Shown piece by piece: positions 10,320 to 20,230 of a stretch of DNA of 64,000 nt; within the stretch, counting starts at the first letter, position 1; each line of letters opens with the position of its first letter. Source of the stretch: Haliclona indistincta (lineage: Eukaryota; Porifera; Demospongiae; Haplosclerida; Chalinidae); NCBI GenBank assembly GCA_964017065.1, contig OZ024791.1, positions 6,748,547 through 6,812,546 on the forward strand, in the 5' to 3' direction. The translations under genes and the position numbers were made by a program. Under the pieces are notes generated by a model. It saw only the letters and a list, made by a program, of their open reading frames with translations, was not told the origin of the DNA and made no database searches.

Positions 10320-10884
10320 GATGAGACAGAGAGTATCAGGTGGAGAACCGAGGCTTCTTGTAACTTGCTTCTTACTGCTTCAAATGCATGTGAAAAGACA
10401 ACAATCCTGTACTTTATGTGAGTTCTTGTTTGTTGCTCACAAGCATAATATTGATTGACAAAAAGCAGCATCATGTAAACCCAACATCACAAAGTATTCA
10501 CATGTGAGAAACTCATTGCTACATGGTATGCAAATCTATATTTGACGATGAGACTTTGTTTAAAAACTGGCTATTGTATAGTAGTCTCAAAAGACAAACT
10601 ATCATTAAATCCCTTGTACTTGTTGATCACAGGGCAGCTTCTCATTGATAAACTATCAGTAAATGAACAATAATCATTAGTGTATTGATAAACAAGGAAT
10701 ACTTTAGCAAATAAACTTTAAATCAGGAAAATAATAGAGGATGCTATTTTTTCACATCAAACACTCTATAAGTATTGCATCTATAGGCACTCAAGTACAG
10801 ACAAAGTTCAAAACACTCCCTAACTACCAGCATACAAATTTAAAGACGAGTAATATAAACCAAAATTGCAATAGTCATCAATAG
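10320..10884. repeat. Duplicated intergenic block (second copy of 2156-2714)
   Basis: Near-identical to 2156-2714 over its whole length, with only scattered substitutions and small indels. It marks an 8.17 kb tandem duplication whose units were (copy 1 + spacer + copy 2) and (fragment + spacer + copy 3). No gene seen. Confidence 0.8.
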
Positions 10885-13800
10885 CTAAAACGATTTGTAT
10901 GAGTCAGAACTGCTAACAAGCAAACGAGCTGGCATATCATCCTCGATTTTATATTCAGAATCACTGACAAAACGTGATACAAATTTGTTGATTGCATTGA
11001 TTCTCTTGTACTTGATGAGGCAAGCAATGATCGTGTAAGCCAGGATGTATATCATGGGCCAGTAGATGAGGATGAGTTGGAAAGACTTTACTAAATTATT
11101 TGAAAAGAATAACTCGTTATGTGATGTACCAATAAAGTACAAGAACATGGAAAATCCGTTGATAATGACTAGATCACCGAAAATGATCGTGTCAAGAACA
11201 TTGTGCCATCTTTTCTGATAAGGTTGCACTGAGGAATGGAATACGAGGAATATAACAAGAAAAAATTCAGCGGCAATGTAGAACGACCCAAGACTAGGAA
11301 AAATGAGACGAATGAGTAAGATCACAAGTCGATATAAAAAGTATATTCCTGAGAAGCAGCGACAACTGTCTTTAAAGCAACCTTGAAAGGAGTCAAAGAG
11401 AGGCTTGAGATCAATCAGTAGCAGCTTATTCAACCAGTACCTGGAACGACAACTGGTACAGTAGTTTCGAGACTGACAAAATGCAGCACACTTGATCAAC
11501 ACAGGGTTCACTAACAGTAAAGATGGAGGTAGTATCACTATGAATACCAAAAACACTAGTGCTGGTACAGCATAGTATCCATGCTGCCAACTCAAGTACT
11601 CTACATTGCCAGCAAGACGAACAACATGCTTGACACTGGATTTTGGAGATGTACCATTTTGTAACATAGCACCTTGAAGAATCTCAAAGGTGACTCGTGT
11701 GGACTGTGAGTAGGCCATTACTAGGAATGCTGACAGACCCTGTATTACAGATACATTGAATCCTTGCTTCCTAAAGCACTTGCAGATCCTCCAACAAGTA
11801 CAGTAGTTTACGATCACTACTAGACCAAACACAAGTACTACAGCAAACACAGTCGTGATGTACTTGAAGATCAGAACATCAAGAACAGTGGCTCCTTTCC
11901 ATAGACAAAATGAGAGTGACTCATCATTGAAGAAGTCAAGGTTGAAGAATCCATAAATGAACTGATAGATAGAAATGAACCAAGAACCTTGTTCAATAGC
12001 GCTTAAACCATAAGCATCAACGTATAGTAAATCAATGACCTGAGCAAACAGTATAAATCCATTGACTGCACCAGATGTAAAGCTGATGTTCATGACAAGA
12101 ATTGCAATGAATAGCAAAGTCAGTGGCAGAAGTTCAGATAGAATATAAAACAATATTCCATACTTGCATAAAGATGACTCTTGTTTGCACGAGTATTGTT
12201 TAGAGTGAAAGAACACTGAGAAATTATCTCTACATTGTCCACACAATTCACCAGTACGATTTGAGCCACAGATAAAGTCATCGAGAATGGTTGTGCTTGT
12301 TGCGTTGGGAAGTGGAACTTCATCAGTTTGGTTACTTATTTTTCCACCATAACTGCAGAAAGCCAAAGGGCACTGAGCAGTCCACAAGTTGGCTGGAGTT
12401 GGTCCAGTTGCATTGTTCACATCTAAGTAACCAGCCCAATAACCTTTGTGGATGTAGGCATCCAAGAATATGCATGTAGTTCCAAAATATTCATCTTGGC
12501 TACACTTGCAGCCTACAAACTGAGTTTCGTCTCGTGACAGAACAAACCCTGGTGGACAATGAGCAATCTTAATATCAACTACTGTGGATACACCTTGAAC
12601 ATCATCTGTCTTAATTAGTAGCTTTCCTGTACTGCCTGGTAGACCGTAAAGTATTACCTCACTAAGTGATGAATATTTATACGATTTTGCTAATCTGATG
12701 ATTGAATCACTGTTGCTGTCTTGCATAATGGAGTTTCGGAACACAGTAATACTAGATACATCATGATCGCCTTCATCATAAACACTCGCATTGAGAGGAA
12801 ATACAACACCAGGTGTAATATTCAGAGAACTGTTGACTACTAATCTTTTGCCAGAAGTTGCTATGTGGTATGGATTGTTATTAGCAAAGAAGAAAAATTT
12901 ACTAGAAAAAATTTCTTCAAAGCTGAGATCATAAGATCCGTAAGAATGCCGTCCACAAGGAAGTAGTGTTGTAGCAAAAATTGAGTGTCCGATTCCAGAG
13001 TGAGCAGTATTGTTAATAAAAGTAAAAGAAACATTGTCAGTTTTGAGACGTTTCTTTTTGAGAAAACAAGTACGAGAAGAGAAATAGTCGTGTTGATCAA
13101 CAGAGTACCAGTAGATGGCTCCACCCATAAAGTCAGCATGGTTGTTCACAAATAAAAAGGTTGAATTTGAACTAAAAAGCAAGGTTGCCATGCCAACTAA
13201 AGCTACTGCTCCGCCCTCACTACCTCTGTTGTTAGCAAATGTAACATTCGAATTGGGACCAAATGTAACTTTTGTTGCCACAACATGAAGACCAGTTCCT
13301 ACATTGTCTTCAAAGATGATGTCTCCACCAAACTCTACTGGCAGTGCTGTTATCATAAGTGTCCCAGTGCGATAGTAAAGTTTGGTAGTATTCCTGATGT
13401 TACTGCTATTTGATAAAACCTTGTTGTTTATAAACTGACAATCATAGAACTTAGTAATGACTGGAAATCCACCGGCAGTGTTTTCATAAACATTTGGTGA
13501 TACATCAACTGCTGTGCTAAAGTTAGCGAGGTTGTCTTTCCAAGTGCTATTCCTGAAAATGACTTTATTTAAGTCTTGGTAGCTTATCTGATGTCCCAGG
13601 TCTGAAAATATTGTGTTCCCACCACCATATCCTGCTGAATTTTGATGAAAAATGACATTTTCAATAGTAACTGAATTGTTTATATTGTTATTTATCATTT
13701 CATAAAATCCAACATCAAAGCCACCTCCTCCAAGACTAGCTGTATTGTAAGCAAACACAGTATCCTTGACAACAAGACTGCTGTGAGAAACGATATGTCT

Positions 13801-14604
13801 AAAACCCACAAAGAGGCCTCCACCCCAATGAGCCCTATTGCTTGTAAAATGACAATTGAGGATTTCAATATTGACATTTTCTGCACCATCAAGCGCAATA
13901 AGTAGTCCTCCTCCATGTCCAGTACTCCTATTTGATCTTGACTCATCTTTACTGTAGCTATTAGTATTGTTGTTGAAGATACAATTTTCAAATGTTAAGT
14001 TATATTGTGAATAACTACCAGGTCGGTGGTGTTGTGGATGAGAATCAACATTTACTCCTCCTGAGACAGAGTAACAGTGCTCAAAAGTTGAGTTGAACAC
14101 ATAAATGTCATCTCTAGGAAGCGAAAAACCCAAACCACCACTAAGACCTGATATCTTCACATGTCCGATTACAACATTGGAGCAATTAAACAAGTAGATG
14201 TTAGAATCATTTGACAAGTGTGGTTCAGTGAAACAGAGTTGGATGGCTAAGCTCATTATTTTAAGCCCTGAGATGTTAAAAAAACTTATTTCATCTTTGT
14301 AAAAACAGATTGTTGTGCTGTCAATTCCATGTCCTTGAATTACCAGATTACTGACATTGCCAACATAGATTCGTTCGAGAACATCAATCTTCGGACTTTC
14401 TAGCAACACTGTGGTATCATCAGTGATCAGGTGATTCATAGCGTAGGACAGAGAGTAACAGAAGATTCCGGAAGAGTTCGTGATGCAGTCAGTTCTGTTG
14501 CCATCACTCAGCACAGTGATTGTATTGGCAGCACCATTGCTGATAGTAACCACGCAAGCTAAAGACCACCAAAGCAAGAGCACCACCATTGGCTCTCTGC
14601 ACAT
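10885..14604 (-). CDS. Beta-helix/multi-TM receptor, array copy 3 (1239 aa)
   Basis: The frame opens further upstream only through a GTG at 14664; I start at the ATG in CACATGG at 14604 (MCREPMVVLLLWWSLACVV), which all intact leaders support. The architecture is that of copy 2: signal peptide, beta-helix (HGGGLLIAL, WGGGLFVGF, LGGGGFDVGFYE, YGGGNTIFSD, EGGAVALVGM, MGGAIYWYS), cysteine neck (CPPGFVLS, CKCSQDEYFG, GELCGQC), about nine membrane segments and the tail MPARLLVSSSDSYKSF. The closest relative is copy 2, but the linker before the neck (CGRHSYGSYDLSFEEIF, then HIATSGKRLVV) is of copy 1 type and differs from copy 2, so this copy looks mosaic. It has many N-glycosylation sequons. Confidence 0.92.
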   Translation of the reverse strand: MCREPMVVLLLWWSLACVVTISNGAANTITVLSDGNRTDCITNSSGIFCYSLSYAMNHLITDDTTVLLESPKIDVLERIYVGNVSNLVIQGHGIDSTTICFYKDEISFFNISGLKIMSLAIQLCFTEPHLSNDSNIYLFNCSNVVIGHVKISGLSGGLGFSLPRDDIYVFNSTFEHCYSVSGGVNVDSHPQHHRPGSYSQYNLTFENCIFNNNTNSYSKDESRSNRSTGHGGGLLIALDGAENVNIEILNCHFTSNRAHWGGGLFVGFRHIVSHSSLVVKDTVFAYNTASLGGGGFDVGFYEMINNNINNSVTIENVIFHQNSAGYGGGNTIFSDLGHQISYQDLNKVIFRNSTWKDNLANFSTAVDVSPNVYENTAGGFPVITKFYDCQFINNKVLSNSSNIRNTTKLYYRTGTLMITALPVEFGGDIIFEDNVGTGLHVVATKVTFGPNSNVTFANNRGSEGGAVALVGMATLLFSSNSTFLFVNNHADFMGGAIYWYSVDQHDYFSSRTCFLKKKRLKTDNVSFTFINNTAHSGIGHSIFATTLLPCGRHSYGSYDLSFEEIFSSKFFFFANNNPYHIATSGKRLVVNSSLNITPGVVFPLNASVYDEGDHDVSSITVFRNSIMQDSNSDSIIRLAKSYKYSSLSEVILYGLPGSTGKLLIKTDDVQGVSTVVDIKIAHCPPGFVLSRDETQFVGCKCSQDEYFGTTCIFLDAYIHKGYWAGYLDVNNATGPTPANLWTAQCPLAFCSYGGKISNQTDEVPLPNATSTTILDDFICGSNRTGELCGQCRDNFSVFFHSKQYSCKQESSLCKYGILFYILSELLPLTLLFIAILVMNISFTSGAVNGFILFAQVIDLLYVDAYGLSAIEQGSWFISIYQFIYGFFNLDFFNDESLSFCLWKGATVLDVLIFKYITTVFAVVLVFGLVVIVNYCTCWRICKCFRKQGFNVSVIQGLSAFLVMAYSQSTRVTFEILQGAMLQNGTSPKSSVKHVVRLAGNVEYLSWQHGYYAVPALVFLVFIVILPPSLLLVNPVLIKCAAFCQSRNYCTSCRSRYWLNKLLLIDLKPLFDSFQGCFKDSCRCFSGIYFLYRLVILLIRLIFPSLGSFYIAAEFFLVIFLVFHSSVQPYQKRWHNVLDTIIFGDLVIINGFSMFLYFIGTSHNELFFSNNLVKSFQLILIYWPMIYILAYTIIACLIKYKRINAINKFVSRFVSDSEYKIEDDMPARLLVSSSDSYKSF

Positions 14605-15179
14605 GGTGAGACAAAGAGAACCCTTGATTGTAGCTACTATTCCAGGAAAATTGTCCTTATACACGCAAGTTTTTGTTATGAGCGATACTCAAGTGGGTAA
14701 TATTACGTACACGAGACTATACTACTTCCTAATACTAGTGCTTTGTGCAACCTATCTACCACATGACCATGACACTACAAAAGACATTGACAAATCAATG
14801 TTTTGACATGAGAAAAATGTTCAAAACATCTCCATTGATGACCGGATATGGGAAAATGAGCCTTAAGGAGATCTCTAGTAGATGAAAGTAATGATTTGAC
14901 TTTTAGAGTCGAAAACCACTTTTGTATTCAAAAGAACAAGGATAATACTCTCTGTCCTCTTCCGGAACCTTCTGTTACTCTCTGTCCTACGCTATGAATC
15001 ACCTGATCACTGATGATACCAAAGTGTTGCTAGAAAGTCCAAAGATTGATGTTCTCGAACAAATCTATGTTGGCAATGTCAGTAATCTGGTAATTCGAAG
15101 TGCTGCTGGTAAGTGGTAATTCGAGGTGATGCTAAAGAAATTCGAAGTGCTGAATATTTTGCGTTTACAACAGATCCTT
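14605..15179. other. Intergenic spacer after copy 3, with empty TTAA site
   Basis: 5' flank of copy 3. It is paralogous to 6447-6712 plus 7251-7424 and carries the unoccupied TTAA at 14863-14866 where element A sits in the other unit. It also contains the inverted receptor fragment at 14957-15097. Confidence 0.7.
14957..15097 (+). pseudogene. Inverted 5' fragment of a receptor gene
   Basis: Plus-strand sequence that reads as receptor coding sequence (SGTFCYSLSYAMNHLITDDT, then KIDVLEQIYVGNVSNLV). It matches the reverse complement of about 14340-14480 in copy 3, including that copy's own variant ESPKIDVLE-x-IYVGNV. It is therefore a short inverted duplication of the neighbour. It has neither start codon nor stop-flanked frame and is not a gene. 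Confidence 0.85.
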
Positions 15180-15785
15180 TTAACTCTTTAGGGACCGACT
15201 TATTTTGACGAAAACTTGACTTGCTCTTAACTGACAGTTTGTCTTGCAATTTTCTACAACATGCAGTACGCTAGCTAGTCCAAACTAGCACCCTTTTCTC
15301 CTGGCATGTCAAGGTTTACGACCATGTACTAAAGTCTGAGTTGGCCACTCCCACTTCGGAACTGAAGCCGCTTAAGTGCTGCGACCTCGTCATTTTTGAG
15401 TTAATTTTGGTCTTCATTCAGCCCTGGTGACTGATACAAAAACCTGGTGGTGTCCAGGTGAGCAAACAGCACAGTTTAGACCATATTCTTTGCCAAAGTA
15501 TGCATTTCCGGGCATCCTGAAGCCCCAAAAATGCAGAAAGCGGCGAGGGGCTCTGCCCCTTCGAACCCCGGATTAAAGGGGGGACACCCCCCTTTAAAAA
15601 TCCCCCCATCCTGCGTTCTATATATTTTAGTGGGGAGGGCGCGGCGAAAAACAGTGGGTTTTTTCAAGTAATTTGCATTAAACTTGATTTGACCTTTCTA
15701 GAGCACTTTTCACACTACTTATGACGTCTACAGTAGGTGGAGTCAATTGTGACGGATAAATCCGCTATAGGCCCTAAAGGGTTAA
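15180..15785. mobile_element. TTAA-flanked MITE, divergent copy C
   Basis: Body 15184-15781 between TTAA 15180-15183 and TTAA 15782-15785. Ends are CTCTTTAGGGACCGACTT on the left, and CCCTTTAGGGCCTATAGC read from the right. Internal blocks (CACTCCCACTTCGGAACTGAAGC, then GCGACCTCGTCA) are recognisably related to elements A and B. The left flank (AGATCCTTTTAA) is the same ancestral site as the left flank of B (GGATCCCTTTAA). The GC-rich middle (15540-15610) yields two overlapping 63-codon frames without support. Confidence 0.75.
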
Positions 15786-16025
15786 GGCTCATTTTCCCTA
15801 AATTTGTATAATGCATAGTAAATGCTCAAACCTGACCCACCACACCCCTTTTTGCCTATTGATTAGAGGGTGGGGTTTCAATGATTATATCATCACCAGC
15901 AGAAACAACAATTTTTAATTCACTAATAAACAGGTTATAATTATGTTAGAAAATTTTTAATCTGAGAAACAACTACAGAGTGAACTACTACGCATAGACA
16001 AACATTGACTATGAAAGTGAGCAAC
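15786..16025. other. 3' flank of copy 4
   Basis: Matches 10043-10110 for its first part (ATAATGCATAGTAAATGC, then TTTTTGCCTATTGAT), so it belongs to the duplicated spacer set. No gene and no clear polyadenylation signal seen on the minus strand. Confidence 0.5.
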
Positions 16026-19000
16026 TCAATACTGTGATCCATACGATTCAAAACCACTGAAAAGTAAACGAGCTGGCATCTCATCTTCCTCGAGACCATG
16101 ATATTGATCTGACTTAGAGTGTATCAGTCTATTTAAGAAGTTAAATTTCTTAGTGCATTTGTTTAGGCAAGCAATGATCATGTGAGCCAGGATATAAACC
16201 ATAGGCCAGTAGATGAGAAAAATCTGAAAATTTTGCACATTCAAGAGTTCCTTTGAGTTGTTATAAGAGTATAGAAATACTGAGAAACCATTTATCAAGA
16301 CTAGATTACCGAATATGATCGTATCAAGAACATTGTGCCATCTCTTCTGATAAGGTTGCACTGAGGAATGGAATACGAGGAATATAACAAGAAACAACTC
16401 AGTTATGATATAAAATGAAGTGAGATTTGGTGAACAGACACGAATGAGTAAGATCACAAGTCGATATAAAAAGTATATTCCTGAGAAGCAGCGCCAGTTG
16501 TCTTTAAAGCAACCTTGAAAGGAGTCAAAGAAAGGCTTGAGATCAATCAGTAGCAGCTTATTCAACCAGTACCTGGAACGACAACTGGTACAGAAGTTTC
16601 GAGACTGACAAAATGCAGCACACTTGATCAACACAGGGTTCACTAACAGTAAAGATGGAGGTAGTATCACTATGAATACCAAAAACACTAGTGCTGGTAC
16701 AGCATAGTATCCATGGTGCCAACTGAAATACTCTACATTTCCAGCAAGACGAACCGCATACTTGACACTGGAGTTCGGAGATGTACCATTTTGTAACACG
16801 GCACGTTGAAGAATCTCAAAGGTGACTCGTGTAGACTGTGAGTAGGCCATTACTAGGAATGCTGACAGACCCTGTATTACAGATATATTGAATCCTTGCT
16901 TCCTAAAGCACTTGCAGATCCTCCAACAAGTACAGTAGTTTACGATCACTACTAGACCAAACACAAGTACTACAGCAAACACAGTCGTGATGTACTTGAA
17001 GATCAAAACATCAAGAACAGTGGCTCCTTTCCATAGACAAAATGAGAGTGACTCATCACTGAAGAAGTCGAGGTTGAAGAATCCATAAATGAACTGATAG
17101 ATAGAGACGAGCCAGGAATCTCGATGAAAGGTGTACAATGCATCAACGTATAGTAAATCAATGACCTGAGCAAACAGTATAAATCCATTGACTGCACCAG
17201 ATGTAAAGCTGATGTTCATGAAAAGAATTGCAATGAATAGCAAAGCCAGTGGCAGAAGCTCGGATAGAATATAGAATAATATTCCATAGTTACATAAATA
17301 CGACTCTTGTTTGCACGAGTATAGTTTAGAGTGAAAGAACACTGAGAAATTATCTCTACATTGTCCACACAATTCACCAGTACGACTCGAGTCACACAAA
17401 AAGTCTTCCAAAATAATTTTATTTGCTGTTTTAGGAAGTGGAAACCAATATTGTTTCTTGATACGTTCCTTATCATAACTACAGAAAGCCAAAGGGCACT
17501 GAGCAGTCCACAAGTTGGCTGGAGTTGGTCCAGTTGCATTATTCACATCTAAGTAACCAGCCCAATAACCTTTCTGGATGTAGGCATCCGACAGTCTGCA
17601 TGCAATTCCCAAATATTCGTTTTCACCACAACTGCAGCTTGGTGTGTTCCCTTTTATTAAAGCAAAACCTGGAGGACACTGTGCAACTTCAATGTTGACC
17701 ATAATGGACACATCTTGAACACCATTTAACTTGACCAGTAGCTTCCCTGTACTACTTGGATGTCCAAAGATTTTTATTTCACTAAGTGATGATTGTATGC
17801 ATGACTTAGCCATTTTAATCTTATTGTTCGAATTGTCTTGTATAATAGAGCTCTGAAACACAGCAATGCTAGACACATTATGAGCGCCTTCATCATAAAC
17901 TGTAGCATTGAGTGGAAATACAATTCCAGGAATGATTTTCAGTGTATTGTTATATTTCAGATGTAGTTCTTTGCCAGAAGTGGCTATGTGGTGTGAATTG
18001 CTATCATAGTGACCAAAGAAAGAAAATTTCGCATCTGTACATTTGTTAAGCATCTCTTCTAAGCTGAAGCTGAGAATATGAGACCTGCAAGAACGTCTAC
18101 AAGGAAGTAGTGTTGTAGCAAAAATAGAGTGACCGATTCCAGAGCCTGCAGTATTATTGATAAAGGTAAAAGACACATATTTGGTTTTATAGCCATCATT
18201 TTTCTTCCTTTCTTTATCGAGAAAGCAGGTGTGGGAGGAAAAATAGTCATGTTGATCAATAGAATACCAGTAGATGGCTCCGCCCACAAAGTCAGCATGA
18301 TTGTTGACAAACAAAAAAGTCGAATAAGATTTAAAGACTAAAGATGCCATTCCAGCTAAAGCAACAGCTCCGCCCTCATCACCACTGTTGTTTACAAAGG
18401 TAACATTAGAATACTGATCTAACGCAACCGCTGTCGCCACTACATGAAGACCAGTTCCCACATTGTCAGCAAAAAACATATTTCCACTGAACTCTACTGA
18501 CAGCAGTGTTATCATAACTGCCCCAGAATGAAAGTAATACACATATTTGGTAGTGTTCTTTAGTTTGTTGTTTCTGTTACCAATAAAGTTACAGTCCTTG
18601 AAACTAGTAATAAGTGGAAATTCACCAGCAACGCTGGCATAAATATTTGGTGATACATCAACTGCTGTGCTAAATTTAGCGACATTATATTTCCAAGTGC
18701 AGTTCTTGAAAGTGACTTTATTTAGATTTTCATGACTGACCTGATAGAGAAAGTCAGAAAAAATGGTGGTTCCACCACCAAGCAATCCTGCTGAATTATT
18801 TATAAAAGTGACATTTTCAATAGAAACTCTGTTTCCTTCTACTTTATGTTCAAAGTCATAGAATCCAATGTCCATGCCACCTCCTCCACTAGTACCTCGA
18901 TTATGAGCAAAAACAGTGTCTTTGACTTCTAGAGTATTGCCATCAGCCCATGATTTAAAGCCAACAAATAGCCCACCACCCCATTGAGCGATATTGTAAG

Positions 19001-19775
19001 TAAAATTACAACGTAGGACTTTAGCATGAAAATTCTTAGTTTGATTGAATTGAAACATTAATCCTCCACCGTGATCATTGCCAGTTGTACGGTTATGATG
19101 TGGTTTATAATGTGACACTTGCTTGTACAAGTTTTCATTTGCATGGAAGATACAGTCCTCAAAGCTAATATTAATAGCAGCTGACCTATCTGATGTGCCA
19201 AATAGAAAGACTCGTGCTCCTGCTTTGGCAGATTTATTTTCTTCAAATCTTGATTTCAACACACGTGTGTAACCTCTGGGATGATAAATAGCTAAGCCGC
19301 TATCAGTTAGCTGAGAAATCTTTATGTTGGTTATCGTAACATCAGAACAATTAAACAAGTTAAGGACAAGAGCTTGTGTGCTATTTATCGATGCATTCAC
19401 ACAACGTTGAATGGTTAAATCAGATATTGTAAGTCTCTGGATGTTATGAAAATTGATGTAATATTTATAATAGTAACAGATAGTTGTATTGCCTATTCCA
19501 CGCCCCTGAAGAACAATATTTGTGACATTATGAACATGGATTTGACCAAGAACATCAATCTTTGGGCTTGCTAGCAACACTGTGGTATCATTAGTGATCA
19601 GGTGATTCATAGCGTAGGACAGAGAGTAACAGAAGGTTCCGGAAGAGTTCGTGATGCAGTCAGTTCTGTTGCCATCACTCAGCACAGTGATTGTATTGGC
19701 AGCACCATTGCTGATAGCAACCACACAAGCTAAGGACCACCAAAGCAAGAGCACCACCATTGGTTCTCTGCACAT
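16026..19775 (-). CDS. Beta-helix/multi-TM receptor, array copy 4 (1249 aa)
   Basis: ATG at 19775 (MCREPMVVLLLWWSLACVV) to TGA. The leader is the same as in copies 1-3 through ASPKIDVLGQIHVHNV, after which the ectodomain diverges strongly (different residues between beta-helix turns, but the same WGGGLFVGFKS, SGGGGMDIGFYD, LGGGTTIFSD, EGGAVALAGM and VGGAIYWYSIDQHDYFSS). The neck has CPPGFALIKGNTPSCSCGEN, missing the TQFVGCK spacing of copies 1-3, then GELCGQC. The membrane half returns to near identity with the other copies. The C-terminus is the odd one out: EEDEMPARLLFSGFESYGSQY, ending QY instead of SF. This copy is the source type of the fragment at 10089-10319. Confidence 0.93.
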   Translation of the reverse strand: MCREPMVVLLLWWSLACVVAISNGAANTITVLSDGNRTDCITNSSGTFCYSLSYAMNHLITNDTTVLLASPKIDVLGQIHVHNVTNIVLQGRGIGNTTICYYYKYYINFHNIQRLTISDLTIQRCVNASINSTQALVLNLFNCSDVTITNIKISQLTDSGLAIYHPRGYTRVLKSRFEENKSAKAGARVFLFGTSDRSAAINISFEDCIFHANENLYKQVSHYKPHHNRTTGNDHGGGLMFQFNQTKNFHAKVLRCNFTYNIAQWGGGLFVGFKSWADGNTLEVKDTVFAHNRGTSGGGGMDIGFYDFEHKVEGNRVSIENVTFINNSAGLLGGGTTIFSDFLYQVSHENLNKVTFKNCTWKYNVAKFSTAVDVSPNIYASVAGEFPLITSFKDCNFIGNRNNKLKNTTKYVYYFHSGAVMITLLSVEFSGNMFFADNVGTGLHVVATAVALDQYSNVTFVNNSGDEGGAVALAGMASLVFKSYSTFLFVNNHADFVGGAIYWYSIDQHDYFSSHTCFLDKERKKNDGYKTKYVSFTFINNTAGSGIGHSIFATTLLPCRRSCRSHILSFSLEEMLNKCTDAKFSFFGHYDSNSHHIATSGKELHLKYNNTLKIIPGIVFPLNATVYDEGAHNVSSIAVFQSSIIQDNSNNKIKMAKSCIQSSLSEIKIFGHPSSTGKLLVKLNGVQDVSIMVNIEVAQCPPGFALIKGNTPSCSCGENEYLGIACRLSDAYIQKGYWAGYLDVNNATGPTPANLWTAQCPLAFCSYDKERIKKQYWFPLPKTANKIILEDFLCDSSRTGELCGQCRDNFSVFFHSKLYSCKQESYLCNYGILFYILSELLPLALLFIAILFMNISFTSGAVNGFILFAQVIDLLYVDALYTFHRDSWLVSIYQFIYGFFNLDFFSDESLSFCLWKGATVLDVLIFKYITTVFAVVLVFGLVVIVNYCTCWRICKCFRKQGFNISVIQGLSAFLVMAYSQSTRVTFEILQRAVLQNGTSPNSSVKYAVRLAGNVEYFSWHHGYYAVPALVFLVFIVILPPSLLLVNPVLIKCAAFCQSRNFCTSCRSRYWLNKLLLIDLKPFFDSFQGCFKDNWRCFSGIYFLYRLVILLIRVCSPNLTSFYIITELFLVIFLVFHSSVQPYQKRWHNVLDTIIFGNLVLINGFSVFLYSYNNSKELLNVQNFQIFLIYWPMVYILAHMIIACLNKCTKKFNFLNRLIHSKSDQYHGLEEDEMPARLLFSGFESYGSQY

Positions 19776-20230
19776 GATGAGACGAAGAATACCAGGTGGA
19801 GAGAATTGACTCGAGCCAAAAGAAGATACCTATCACAAGAGTGTTTTGTACCATTTGTTTTATAAGAATCCTTCATCAAGTATCAACAATGACGAACCAA
19901 TGTGCACATTTCAGTATTACCATCAACAGGCAAAATCAACCACTTTAATAAAAAGCATGCGATTGAGGATTTTGTCCTAATAAACATTATCTTTATCTAC
20001 AAAACTCCAGTTACCCACACAGTTGACAAAGCTTAGCATTGTCATCTTAAGCTAACCACACGTTGGATTAAATACTCATTCATAATAAGTTTCATGTAAT
20101 ATGCCTCAAAAACAAACTTCAAGACTCCAAAATGAAAATATTTTTTCCCTACAAATGTACATACAAAATAAAATAGTCTCTACCTGGTCTCTACAAGTAA
20201 TTATTCAGCAAAAACTGTTAAAACAGAAAA
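19776..20230. other. Spacer with possible TATA box for copy 4
   Basis: No gene. A minus-strand TATAAA lies at 19859-19864, about 85 bp upstream of the copy 4 ATG, and could be its core promoter. The rest is AT-rich 3' flank of copy 5. Confidence 0.45.

Noticed and set aside
15418..15667. Two overlapping 63-codon frames in a GC-rich block
   Set aside because: Within element C; low-complexity GC tract, no similarity between frames and no start context.
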